64,000 bases of DNA from NCBI GenBank assembly GCA_934229725.1, contig CAKQDX010000003.1:1-64000 (forward strand), read 5' to 3'. The DNA comes from an uncultured Streptococcus sp. (lineage in GTDB: Bacteria; Bacillota; Bacilli; Lactobacillales; Streptococcaceae). Made by a program: the position numbers and the translations under genes. Below the pieces are notes generated by a model, which saw only the letters and a list, made by a program, of their open reading frames with translations, was not told the origin of the DNA and did no database searches. This document shows, one piece after another, positions 13,001-20,073 of this stretch. The stretch's first letter is position 1. Each line of letters starts with the position of its first letter.

Positions 13001-16000
13001 CTTAGTATTCAAGTTTTCAGCTTCGTTGTTGTTAGTGTTATCGACATATGGATTTGCGTTTGTTTCACCATATTTATCTGTCAATTCAGAATCGTCATCA
13101 ACGAGCTTAGTACCTGTGATATCGAATTTAGCTTTAGATACAACGTATTTCTCTGGTTGGAACTTAGGTTCTGTTGGTGGAGTTACACGGTTGTTGAATT
13201 CTTTATCGGCAGGATCTGTCACGTTTGTGATCAATGCTTTCGCAGTACCATCGTGACTTACTTTAACAGTTACAACTGCAGCCATTGGGTCGTATGTGAC
13301 TGTTGAGTCTGTACCCTTAACCTCTGTTACAGTGTAAGTGTAAGTACCTTCTTGACCCTTCTTATATTTAAGGGCTGTGACTGTTTCACCAGCTTTGTTT
13401 GTGTAATCAACTGGTACGAACTTGAAGTTACCATCTGCATCGTTGGTTGTAGTTGCGATAACAACATTGTCGCTGTCTTTCAACTCGAATGTAAATTCGC
13501 CAGCTTTAAGCGCACGGCCTTCCAATTTCTTAGTGAAGTTGAATTCTACTGAGATCGGAACACTGTTAACACGTTTTTCAGTTGGTTTTTCTTTTGGTGT
13601 TACAGATTTATGAGTTGCGTCATAATAGTTAACAACTTGAGCTGCTTTATTTTCAATATCAGCACCAGCTACGACATCGTCTTTAACTGTTGCTGGGATA
13701 TCAAATTTATAGTAGCGTCCAAATTCGAATTTAGTAGTATCAATTACTTGAGTATTTTCAGCATCGCCAAGTGACTTAGTGAAGCCTGCTTTAAGGTTAG
13801 CTGTTACAATACCGTTATTAATAGCGATATCGAACTTGTTAGTAACGTCTGCACCAGTAACTGAATCGTAAACCTTGATGTCAGATGCAGTAACATTCAA
13901 CTTAGTTTCGTCAAAGTCATCTGAGATACCAACTGTTTGGATGTTTTCTTTGTTATTTGCGTCAAACTTAGTTGTATCCAACCATACTTGGTAGTAAAGT
14001 TTAGAGCCACGTTCAACTGACTTAGTATTTAAGTTTTCAGCTTCGTTGTTGGCAGTTGTATCGACATATGGGTTAGTATTTGTTTCACCATATTTATCTG
14101 TCAACTCAGAATCGTCATCAACGAGCTTAGTACCTGTGATATCGAATTTCGCTTTAGAAACAACGTATTTCTCTGGTTGGAACTTAGGTTCTGTTGGAGG
14201 TGTTACGGTATTGTTAAATTCTTTATCAGCAGCATCTGTAACAGTTGCTACGATTGCTTTAGCTGTACCGTCGTGAGAAACCACAACTTTCACAGTCGCA
14301 ACCATTGGGTCGTAAGTAACTGTGCTATCAGTACCACGAACTTCTTCTACAGTGTAGTTGTATGTCTTACCAAGATCATCACGACCAAACTCAAGTGTCT
14401 TGAAGTTTACTTTACCACTCGCATCATTATGAGCACGTTCAACTTCTGTACCATCTTTCTTCAAGATGAATTCGAATTCGTTAGCTTGAAGTGTACGTCC
14501 AGCAAGAGTCTTAGTGAAGTTAAGGTCAAGTGGAACTGGAACACTGTTAACACGTTTTTGTGTTGGTTTGTGTGGTGTTTCAACTGTCTTGCTTACTGGG
14601 TTGTAAACGTGAACTGTTTGGTTGGCTGTATTTTCAATATCAGCACCAGCTTTAACAGATTCTTTAACAGTTGCTGGAATATCAAATTTATAGTAACGAC
14701 CAAATTCGAACTTAGTAGTATCGATAACTGGGTTGTTTACTTTATCTTTGATAAATTCATCTTTAGAAGTTGCAGTGATTGTACCATTTTCAACTTTGAT
14801 GTCGAACTTGTTAGTAACATCTGCACCAGTTACTGAATCGTAAGCCTTGATGTCAGTAGCGTTAACTGTCAATTTATCAGCATCGTATGTATCTGATACA
14901 CCAACGTATTGAACGTTGTTAGCTTCTGTGAATTTAGTAGTATCAAGCCATACTTGGTATACCAATTTAGAACCGCGTTTAACAGTCTTAGTATTCAAGT
15001 TTTCTGGTTCGTTGTTGGCAACACCATCAAGATATGGATTTTCATTTGTTGCTGTGTACTCGTTACCAGGTACATCATCGTCATCATCAGTCAATTTATG
15101 ACCAGTGATATCATATTTTTCTTTACTTACAACGAATTTTTCTGGTTGGAATTCAGGAGGAGTTGGTGGTGTTACTTTGTTGTTGAATTCTTTATCGGCA
15201 GTACCGTCAGTAGCATTACCGTTGGCATCAACCCCACCAGTTGAAGATACGTTTGTAACTGTAGTCAATGAATGACCGTTCTTAGCAACTTCAACTGTAA
15301 CAGTAGCTTTCATCTTATCGTAAGTCATACCAAACTCTTTGTTGGCTGGGATAACTTCTTCTACTGTATAAGTGTGAGTACCTACTTTAGTGTTGTCGAA
15401 TGACAAGTTAGAGAATGAAACATTACCAGCAGCATCATTCTTAACTGTTTCAACTACTGCACCTGTAGAATCTTTCAATACGAAGCTGAATTCACCTGCT
15501 TTAAGTTCACGACCTGCCAATTTCTTAGTAAAGTCGAACTTAGTCACAACTGGAGCGACAACATAGTTGTTGAATTCAGTATCAGCTGGCATTGTAACCG
15601 CAGCGTTCAAAAGACCTGTTTGAGCGTCTTTTGTGACATTGACAGTCACAACTGCGTTCATTGAATCGTAATCAATGTTTGTATCTGTTCCAGCTACTTC
15701 ACGTACAGTGTAAGTGTGTGTACCTACAGTTGCATATGAGATTGGATCAAATTGGATTGAACCATCAGCCGCATTCTTCTTAGTTTGGATGACATTGCCG
15801 TTTTCAAGCAATTCGAATGTGAAAGCGTTGGCTTCAAGAGTCTTACCTTCCAAACGTTTTGTGAAGCGGAATTGTGCTTGTGTTGGAGATGAAGTGAATG
15901 TATTGTTGAATTCTTTATCGGCTGGAAGCGTGTTAACAGCTTTAAGAACATGACCATCTTTAGTAACAGTGATTGTTACTTCAGCTTTCATTGTGTCATA

Positions 16001-19000
16001 TTGAATACCAGCTTCAGAGCCTTGAACTTCTTCAACAGTGTACTTGTGAGTACCAACTTGCGCATTTGTGAATGTCAAATCGTCAAAGGCAATCACACCA
16101 CTAGCATTGTTAGTCTTCGTTTGAAGAACAGTTCCGTTGGCATCTTTTAATACGAAGCTGAACTCACCATCTTTAAGGGCACGACCTGCAAGAGCCTTTC
16201 TGAAGTCGAATTTAGTCTTAACTGGTGCAACAGCAAAGTTGTTGAACTCAGTGTCAGCTGGCATTGTAACAGCAGCGTTCAAAAGACCTGTTTGAGCATC
16301 TTTTGTGACATTTACAGTTACAACTGCGTTCATTGGATCGTAATCAATGTTTGTATCTGTTCCAGCTTTTTCACGTACAGTGTAAGTGTGAGTACCTACA
16401 GTCGCATATGGGATAGCATCAAATTGGATTGAACCATCAGCTGCGTTTTGTTTAGTTTGGATGACATTACCGTTTTCAAGCAATTCGAATGTGAAGGCAT
16501 TAGCTTCAAGAGTCTTACCTTCCAAACGTTTTGTGAAGCGGAATTGAGCTTGTGTTGCAGCAGGTGTGAAAGTATTGTTGAACTCAGTATCTGCTGGAAG
16601 CGTATTAACAGCTTTAAGAACATGACCATCTTTAGTAACAGTAATTGTTACTGCAGCTTTCATTGGGTCATAAGTCATGCCAGCTTCAGAACCACGAACT
16701 TCTTCAACAGTGTACTTGTGAGTACCAACTTGTGCATTTGTGAATGTCAAATCGTCAAAGGCAATCACACCACTAGCATTATTTGGTTTCGTTTGAAGAA
16801 CAGTTCCGTTGGCATCTTTCAATTGGAAAGTGAACTCACCATCTTTAAGAGCACGACCTGCAAGAGCTTTAGAGAAGTTGAATTTAGTCTTAACAGGAGC
16901 TACAACGTAGTTGTTGAAGACTTTGTCATCTGCGCTTGAAGCAAAACCACCAGTACCACTGTATTTAACTTTAGCTTGCAAATCACCTTGAGCGTTCTCC
17001 GTTACATCAACAGTCATAGTAACTGTCATTGCATCGTAGTCGACATCCTTATCTGCACCTGGTAATTCGGTAATAGTATAAGTATAAGTACCTACTTTAT
17101 TAAATGTTAATTTAGAGAAGGTTGCCTTACCATTTTTATTTGTGACAGTTTCTTCCACACCAGGTGCAGAAGAGTTTTCCTTAATCTTAAAGCTGAATTC
17201 ACCATCTACAAGGGTACGTCCTGCCAATTGTTTTTCAACTTCTGGAGTGACTTCAACTGGTTCTTGCTTCACGTAGTAGTAAACAGGTTGTTTATACGGT
17301 GTCAAAGTGTTAAGCAAGTCAACGTTGGTACCAATACCAGTTACCCCACGTTCCAATTGTGAGTTAGCTGAACCGTGTCCAATTCCATCTCCTAAGAATG
17401 GCACGAATACACTATGATATGGTGCATATCCAGAAGCGTGTTGGAAGTCAAATGTAACTTCTTTACCGTTAGGATATTGTGTAACTGCACCTGTTTTTTC
17501 ACTAGTTTCAGTATATGAAATTGTTCTAAGAGGTGATTTTTTAGAAACTAAATCTTGTGAATTCCATTCACCTGGTTTAATAGGCTTAGTTTCTGCTAGC
17601 AACATATAGCCATCGGTACTTAATGAACCATCAGAACGTTTACTTTGTTGTCTTGGATCAAGCAAGTAAACACGAATAACGACTGAACCGTCTTCTCCAA
17701 CAACCTCTTTGATACGTTTGATACCGTAACGGTCCGCATCCATGAATTTCGTACCAACTTTGTAAGGACGACTTACAGTACCTGATTGATCCATTGCGTC
17801 AGCAGTTTGGTAAAGTTTGTATCCATCAAATTGACGTTCGCCAGATGCTGTGAAACGTTGTCCTTCTTCAGCTTTAAGAGTATATCGAGCTAACTCAACT
17901 TCATTACCAGTTTCTTTATAATCTTGAACAGTTTTATCTGTTTTATTGGCATTAAATGTTGGGCTGTTTTTATCAACTACTTTATAGTAAGTTGTTTTAT
18001 TAATTGTTACTGGTATTTTAGCGTTTGAATCAGTAACCGTACGACCATTGTAAGCTGGTTCAACAACGTTGATAATATCAGTTGTAGTACGAGCATTATA
18101 AACATCAGTATAAAGCGTTTGCTCAGCTGGTGTAAGTTGGTGTCCAGCAGCTACTAAGTCTGTGATACTCTTTCCAACTGCATAACCACTTTGAATAAAT
18201 GGTTCTGCTATTTTACCTTTTGGAGCAGTCCCAGCTTTATAATCTACTTGGAAAGTTAATTGGCTATTAGACGCTGCCGTAGTAGTCGTGAACTTTTGAA
18301 CGCCACTAGAAGCGGTAATCGTTCTAGTTTCAACTACACTACCAGTATTTTTGTCGAGTAATTCAACAGTTGTATCGGTAGAGTCATCAAATCTCTTATA
18401 GGCACGCGCATAATATTTTGTACCATAACGTTCATTGAACTTAGTAAGATCCCAAATAGCAAAAGTATAGAAGTCACCTTCTTTAGCTTGATAACCAGCT
18501 GGTACTGTTTGTGATGAAACAGTTGCACCATTTGGATCTGTCATTTCAGGTGTAGCAACTTCACCGTCTTTTAGGAAAGTTGTTACAGCAACTGGCTCGT
18601 TATTATGGTCTGTCAAAGCACGACGGTTACGACGACTGCTTCTTGTTGCCAAAGCTCCACCGTTAGTCATATCAGTTGCTGCACGGTCAAGTGTCGCACT
18701 ACGATCTGCTGCTGATCCTACAGAATAAAAACGTGAATAACCACGTGCTGTAACATTTGGCTTAACGCTTGTTGCTGTCGCCGCAGTTTCAGCTGCTGCT
18801 GTTTCTTCAGCTACTGGAGCGACTGTTGCTGTTGTACGGTTAGCCGCTGTTGCTGCTGGTGTTGCTGCAGCTGTTGTTGCTGCTGCCGCAGTTTCAACTT
18901 TACCGCTAGGTGCTGCTGCAGTTGAAGCTGCAGGAGCTGGTTTAGCTGCTTCTGATGTAGCTTTGTTTTCTGCAGGTTTAGCTGCTTCTGATTTAGCGCT

Positions 19001-19345
19001 TGAAGAAGCTTCTTCTTTTGCTGCTTCAGAAGTTGCTGCTTCAGCCTTTGGAGCTTCAGAAACAGAAGCTACTGAGATTGGTAGCGTTGAAGTTGGGGCT
19101 TCAGCCGCAGCTGCAGCAGTTGGATCTGATTGAGCAACAGAAGTTGCTGTTTCTTTGACCAGATCTGCAGTGCCTTCAGCTCCTACAGCTGCAGAAGAAT
19201 CTGAAGACGACGTTGACGCTGCGTCAACCTCTTCAGCCTGTGCGGTGTGAGCAGCAAACAATGCTGTCCCAAGCAAGACTGAAGCGACACCAAACGAATA
19301 TTTACGCAATGAAAAGCGTTGGCGTCTGTTGAAAATGTCTTTCAT
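4076..19345 (-). CDS. Giant LPETG-anchored fibrillar adhesin (5,089 aa) with pilin-linker and antigen I/II-type isopeptide domains
   Basis: This is a cell-wall-anchored surface fibre. Residues 1-38 are a YSIRK-type signal peptide (FSLRKYSFGVASVLLGT). Residues 39-215 are Ala/Ser/Thr-rich, and about 240-690 form a unique, possibly ligand-binding head. From about 697 to 1390 six streptococcal pilin isopeptide-linkage domains follow (motifs FTKxLEGRxLKxxEF, YTVEEV, KEFNN). Between about 1398 and 5000, eleven domains resembling the antigen I/II C-terminal isopeptide fold (EKYVVS, GSKLYYQVWLDTTKF, DIENTA) alternate with eleven more linker domains, making 17 linkers. A Pro-Pro-Thr run (about 5003-5040) would span the wall. 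LPETG lies at 5056-5060, followed by a hydrophobic helix and KRKKED. Lys, Glu and Asn residues fitting internal isopeptide bonds recur in the linkers. The frame is intact. Host or bacterial attachment is inferred. Confidence 0.95.
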   Translation of the reverse strand: MKDIFNRRQRFSLRKYSFGVASVLLGTALFAAHTAQAEEVDAASTSSSDSSAAVGAEGTADLVKETATSVAQSDPTAAAAAEAPTSTLPISVASVSEAPKAEAATSEAAKEEASSSAKSEAAKPAENKATSEAAKPAPAASTAAAPSGKVETAAAATTAAATPAATAANRTTATVAPVAEETAAAETAATATSVKPNVTARGYSRFYSVGSAADRSATLDRAATDMTNGGALATRSSRRNRRALTDHNNEPVAVTTFLKDGEVATPEMTDPNGATVSSQTVPAGYQAKEGDFYTFAIWDLTKFNERYGTKYYARAYKRFDDSTDTTVELLDKNTGSVVETRTITASSGVQKFTTTTAASNSQLTFQVDYKAGTAPKGKIAEPFIQSGYAVGKSITDLVAAGHQLTPAEQTLYTDVYNARTTTDIINVVEPAYNGRTVTDSNAKIPVTINKTTYYKVVDKNSPTFNANKTDKTVQDYKETGNEVELARYTLKAEEGQRFTASGERQFDGYKLYQTADAMDQSGTVSRPYKVGTKFMDADRYGIKRIKEVVGEDGSVVIRVYLLDPRQQSKRSDGSLSTDGYMLLAETKPIKPGEWNSQDLVSKKSPLRTISYTETSEKTGAVTQYPNGKEVTFDFQHASGYAPYHSVFVPFLGDGIGHGSANSQLERGVTGIGTNVDLLNTLTPYKQPVYYYVKQEPVEVTPEVEKQLAGRTLVDGEFSFKIKENSSAPGVEETVTNKNGKATFSKLTFNKVGTYTYTITELPGADKDVDYDAMTVTMTVDVTENAQGDLQAKVKYSGTGGFASSADDKVFNNYVVAPVKTKFNFSKALAGRALKDGEFTFQLKDANGTVLQTKPNNASGVIAFDDLTFTNAQVGTHKYTVEEVRGSEAGMTYDPMKAAVTITVTKDGHVLKAVNTLPADTEFNNTFTPAATQAQFRFTKRLEGKTLEANAFTFELLENGNVIQTKQNAADGSIQFDAIPYATVGTHTYTVREKAGTDTNIDYDPMNAVVTVNVTKDAQTGLLNAAVTMPADTEFNNFAVAPVKTKFDFRKALAGRALKDGEFSFVLKDANGTVLQTKTNNASGVIAFDDLTFTNAQVGTHKYTVEEVQGSEAGIQYDTMKAEVTITVTKDGHVLKAVNTLPADKEFNNTFTSSPTQAQFRFTKRLEGKTLEANAFTFELLENGNVIQTKKNAADGSIQFDPISYATVGTHTYTVREVAGTDTNIDYDSMNAVVTVNVTKDAQTGLLNAAVTMPADTEFNNYVVAPVVTKFDFTKKLAGRELKAGEFSFVLKDSTGAVVETVKNDAAGNVSFSNLSFDNTKVGTHTYTVEEVIPANKEFGMTYDKMKATVTVEVAKNGHSLTTVTNVSSTGGVDANGNATDGTADKEFNNKVTPPTPPEFQPEKFVVSKEKYDITGHKLTDDDDDVPGNEYTATNENPYLDGVANNEPENLNTKTVKRGSKLVYQVWLDTTKFTEANNVQYVGVSDTYDADKLTVNATDIKAYDSVTGADVTNKFDIKVENGTITATSKDEFIKDKVNNPVIDTTKFEFGRYYKFDIPATVKESVKAGADIENTANQTVHVYNPVSKTVETPHKPTQKRVNSVPVPLDLNFTKTLAGRTLQANEFEFILKKDGTEVERAHNDASGKVNFKTLEFGRDDLGKTYNYTVEEVRGTDSTVTYDPMVATVKVVVSHDGTAKAIVATVTDAADKEFNNTVTPPTEPKFQPEKYVVSKAKFDITGTKLVDDDSELTDKYGETNTNPYVDTTANNEAENLNTKSVERGSKLYYQVWLDTTKFDANNKENIQTVGISDDFDETKLNVTASDIKVYDSVTGADVTNKFDIAINNGIVTANLKAGFTKSLGDAENTQVIDTTKFEFGRYYKFDIPATVKDDVVAGADIENKAAQVVNYYDATHKSVTPKEKPTEKRVNSVPISVEFNFTKKLEGRALKAGEFTFELKDSDNVVIATTTNDADGNFKFVPVDYTNKAGETVTALKYKKGQEGTYTYTVTEVKGTDSTVTYDPMAAVVTVKVSHDGTAKALITNVTDPADKEFNNRVTPPTEPKFQPEKYVVSKAKFDITGTKLVDDDSELTDKYGETNANPYVDNTNNNEAENLNTKTVERGSKLYYQVWLDTTKFDANNKDNIQTVGITDNYDKDKLTVTASDIKVYDSVTGADVTNKFDISDNNGVLTANLKAGFTKSLGDAENTQIIDTTKFEFGRYYKFDIPATVKDDVAAGADIENKAAQVVNYYNPVSKTVEKPNKPTEKRVNSVPISVEFNFTKKLEGRALKAGEFTFELKDSDNVVIATTTNDADGNFKFVPVDYTNKAGETVTALKYKKGQEGTYTYTVTEVKGTDSTVTYDPMAAVVTVKVSHDGTAKALITNVTDPADKEFNNRVTPPTEPKFQPEKYVVSKAKFDITGTKLVDDDSELTDKYGETNANPYVDNTNNNEAENLNTKTVERGSKLYYQVWLDTTKFDANNKDNIQTVGITDNYDKDKLTVNASEIKAYDSVTGADVTSKFDISIANGVITANLKDGFTKSLGDAENTQIIDTTKFEFGRYYKFDIPATVKDDVKAGADIENKAAQVVNYYNPVSKTVEKPNKPTEKRVNSVPVPLDLKFTKALEGRQLKDQEFTFVLKKDGNVVETVKNDATGKVNFTQLKFGKDDLGKTYNYTVEEVRGTDSTVSYDPMVATVKVVVSHDGTAKAIVANVTDAADKEFNNRVTPPDEPKFQPEKYVLNAEKFSITDNKLLDDDSELTDKYGETNTNPYVDNTNNNEAENINTKTVNRGDKLVYQVWLDTTKFDANNKDNIQTVGISDDFDETKLELDATKIKAYDSVTGDDVTDKFDITVNNGVITANLKAGFTKSLGDAENTQIIDTTKFAFGRYYKFDIPTTVKADVKGGVDIENTAAQVVNYYNPTTKKVEKPSKPTEKRVNNVPVDVSFNFTKRLEGRELKANEFSFVLKDSTGKVVQTVSNDAAGNVSFAPLSFKKGEEGVHNYTVEEVKGTDATVAYDTMKANVAITVKHDGTAKLLVATVGAIADKEFNNRVTPPEEPKFNPEKYVVSEAKFDVTGTKLVDDDKELANKVADTNANPYADDASNNELENLNTKSVKRGQKLYYQVWLDTTQFDANNKDNIQTVGITDDFDETKLTVNASEIKAYDSVTGADVTSKFDISIANGVITANLKDGFTKSLGDAENTQIIDTTKFEFGRYYKFDIPATVKADVPGGSDIENTAAQVVNYYNPTTKKVEKPNKPTEKRVNSVPVDIEFNFTKRLEGRELKANEFNFVLKDASGKVLETVSNDAAGNVKFSKLEFKKGQEGVHNYTVEEVKGTDSTVTYDTMKANVTVTVSHDGTAKLLVAKVGEIADKEFNNTVRPPEEPKFKPEKYVLSKDNGKFDITGTKLVDDDKELKDKYAETNANPYADDPSNNEVENINTKAVKRGDIINYQVWLDTNQFDADNKDNIQTVGITDDYDEAKLDVVASEIKAYDGKTGADVTDKFDITVNNGVITANLKDGFTKSLGDAENTQIIDTTKFEFGRYYKFVIPAKVSSGAFDGAEIVNTAAQLVHYYNPTTKKVETPKVPTEKRVNNVPTAIELVFGKTLNGRQLKDKEFSFVLKDSEGKEIETVKNDAEGKVKFDTINYAKADIGKTFNYTVEEVQGTDKTVTYDPMKVNVTVSVIQPSPGAQLTTVVSYATVGGDAYGADDRVFDNEVNPNFKPEKYVVSEPSFDIIGNKLADDDDSADKVEIQNLNGKTLKRGQKIYYQVWLDTRDFTAESNLQTVGITDDYEEAKLDINPAEIKVYDGKTGADVTDKFDIKVENGVISASSKASLTKPISDKDATPVIDTTKFEFGRYYKFDIPATVKDIKENDGVDIENTANQTIHRYNPYNKKVTTPNKPTQTRENNVPVSFEFDYTKRLEGRELTAGEFSFVLKDQDNKVLQTVTNDKDGHIKFEKLLFSKADLGKTFTYTVEEVPGKDTTVSYDGMVAKVTVEVTKEGKVLKTVANYSANGGNASGANDKEFNNKVRPPEKPKFQPEKYVVSEAKFDITGTKLVDDDKELANKVADTNANPYADDASNNELENLNTKSVKRGEKIYYQVWLDTTQFDANNKDNIQTVGVSDDYDETKLTVNASEIKAYDSVTGKDVTDKFDISIEGGKIVANLKDGFTKSLGDAENTQVIDTTKFAFGRYYKFDIPATVNANVPGGVDIENTADQVVHYYDPTHKSVEKPNKPTEKRVNSVPVEVGFNFTKRLEGRELKANEFTFELKDAAGKVVETVKNDAAGNVKFSKLEFKKGQEGVHKYTVEEVKGTDATVTYDTMKANVTITVSHDGTAKALVATVGEIADKEFNNAVRPPEKPKFQPEKYVVSEAKFDVTGTKLVDDDKELANKVADTNTNPYADDASNNEAENLNTKSVKPGQKLYYQVWLDTTQFDANNKDHIQTVGITDDYDETKLDVDASAIKAYDSVSGADVTSKFDIKVENGVVTANLKDGFTKSLGDAENTQVIDTTKFEFGRYYKFDIPATVKKDIKAGADIENTAAQVVNYYNPTTKKVEKPNVPTEKRVNSVPISVEFNFTKRLEGRELKANEFSFVLKDSEGKTLETVSNDAKGNVKFSPIEYKKGQEGTYKYTVEEVKGTDGTVQYDGMKALVTVEVSHDGKAKALITKVTDPADKEFNNTVRPPEKPKFQPEKYVVSKEKFDITGMKLVDDDAELKDKVGDTNKDPYADSTANNEAENLNTKTLKKGDKFVYQVWLDTNNFTDAQNIQSVGVTDKYDSENLNINVADIKAYDSVTGEDVTAKFDIKVENGVITATSKSDLTKSLGDAENTQVIDTAKLAFGRYYKFDIPATIKGTAKDGVDIENTASQIVHQYDPTKKSVEKPEKPTEKRVVNIPTKVEFEFTKKLEGRQLKAGEFSFVLKDSKGNVIETVSNDANGKIKFSALEYKRGEEGTHVYTVEEVQGNDSTVTYDKMVATVVVSVSKDGKVLTATSQLPEDTEFNNIVTPPTPPTPPTPPTPPTPPTPPTPPTPPTPPTPVVPPVTPPTTPEAPKGPALPETGDDASMAAMALGGILAAAGLGLAGKRKKED
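4230..4335 (-). repeat. Pro-Pro-Thr coding repeat (wall-spanning region)
   Basis: A run of imperfect 9-base units, seen on the plus strand as GGTGGTGTT and GGAGGAGTT variants, encodes about ten Thr-Pro-Pro units just before the LPETG motif. Such runs are typical of wall-spanning segments, and the length can vary by slippage between strains. Confidence 0.85.
11851..13555 (-). repeat. 685-bp identical direct repeat inside the giant adhesin, 1,020-bp period
   Basis: Bases 11851-12535 and 12871-13555 match at every base I compared. The copies are offset by 1,020 bp (340 codons), the length of one antigen I/II-type plus linker unit. The flanking units differ by many substitutions. This indicates a recent duplication or gene conversion between domains. 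Confidence 0.9.
15540..16910 (-). repeat. 672-bp repeat of a two-linker unit in the adhesin
   Basis: Linker domains 2-3 and 4-5 form a duplicated two-domain unit: a KALAGRALKDGEF domain followed by a KRLEGKTLEANAF domain. A marker text at 15591 recurs at 16263, giving a 672-bp (224-codon) period. The copies differ by scattered substitutions, so this duplication is older than the 1,020-bp one. Confidence 0.75.
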
Positions 19346-19428
19346 TATAAAGTCTCCCTCTTTAAAAAAGTTAGTTATATGTCACATGCATTCGAGAATT
19401 TGTATCCTCGTATCCATGATTCAATTGC

Positions 19429-19457
19429 ATTTTAACATTCTGACAATTCATAGTCAA
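19429..19457 (-). promoter_or_regulatory. Promoter of the giant adhesin gene
   Basis: On the minus strand a -35 TTGACT (19452-19457), a 17-bp spacer and a -10 TAAAAT (19429-19434) are present. TG lies one base upstream of the -10, making it extended. The 5' UTR would be about 75 nt and ends in a GAGGGAGA ribosome site before the ATG at 19345. Confidence 0.75.
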
Positions 19458-19497
19458 GTGATTTAGACAACTTTTTTAAAAAAACTCAAATTGTCAG
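19440..19497. promoter_or_regulatory. Inverted repeat around the giant adhesin promoter, possible operator
   Basis: CTGACAATT at 19440-19448 is mirrored by AATTGTCAG at 19489-19497. The proximal arm lies inside the spacer between -35 and -10, and the distal arm is upstream of -35. This layout fits a repressor or looping site, but no regulator can be named. Confidence 0.4.
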
Positions 19498-19907
19498 ACA
19501 TTTTACTTTGATTTTACTCATTAATTCTTGCCTAACAGCTGTAAAATACAGGAAATAACTGAGTTTTTCTTTAATTTACCATCTTTTACCGCTTCTTATT
19601 TTTCTAATCCACTCATACAGATTAATCATAATTTTAATCTTAGCAACTTCAGTGGTGCCATATAATTATCATTATTTTTATTTATGTTCTCATTTTCACC
19701 TTACTTAAAGTAGAGAAATCACATAAAGGCGGACTATATGTCCTTCGCTATTGAAAAGGTTGCCTAAACCGACGATTGCCTCCTTCTTTTTGTTAAAGGT
19801 ACGGTTTTCCCTCAAAATTCCCTATTTGAAAATGCTTGCCAAGAGTTAAAAATCTTAAAAGGTTTATTAATACCCGCCTGTTTTTATCCATTCTTTCCTC
19901 ACAATTC
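19498..19907. other. Intergenic region upstream of the giant adhesin promoter
   Basis: About 400 bases with no convincing ORF. It is AT-rich and has a short hairpin around 19743-19755 (GGAC/GTCC). I see no further feature that I can support. Confidence 0.4.
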
Positions 19908-19935
19908 AAAAAAGGCACCCCATTTCCCTAGTGCC
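19908..19935 (-). terminator. Intrinsic terminator in the minus direction
   Basis: On the minus strand a GGCAC...GTGCC stem is followed directly by TTTTTT (19908-19913). It lies about 140 bp past the stop of the membrane protein gene at 20074. A second perfect stem, AATCCCAAG/CTTGGGATT near 20026-20051, lies closer and may also help terminate. Confidence 0.65.
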
Positions 19936-20073
19936 CCTCTCAAGATTTTGTTACTTACTAACGGTTTCTCTGAGACTTAACATTAGTCTATTTAGCCTCT
20001 TTTCTTAAAATCTTAAAATCCCAAGCTTATAAACTTGGGATTCTTATCATTTTTTAAGAGAGGAACTGCTTGT

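Noticed and set aside
11897..13552. Duplicate plus-strand reading frames of 129, 76 and 66 codons
   Set aside because: They are antisense frames of the identical repeat in the giant adhesin; their matching simply copies that duplication.
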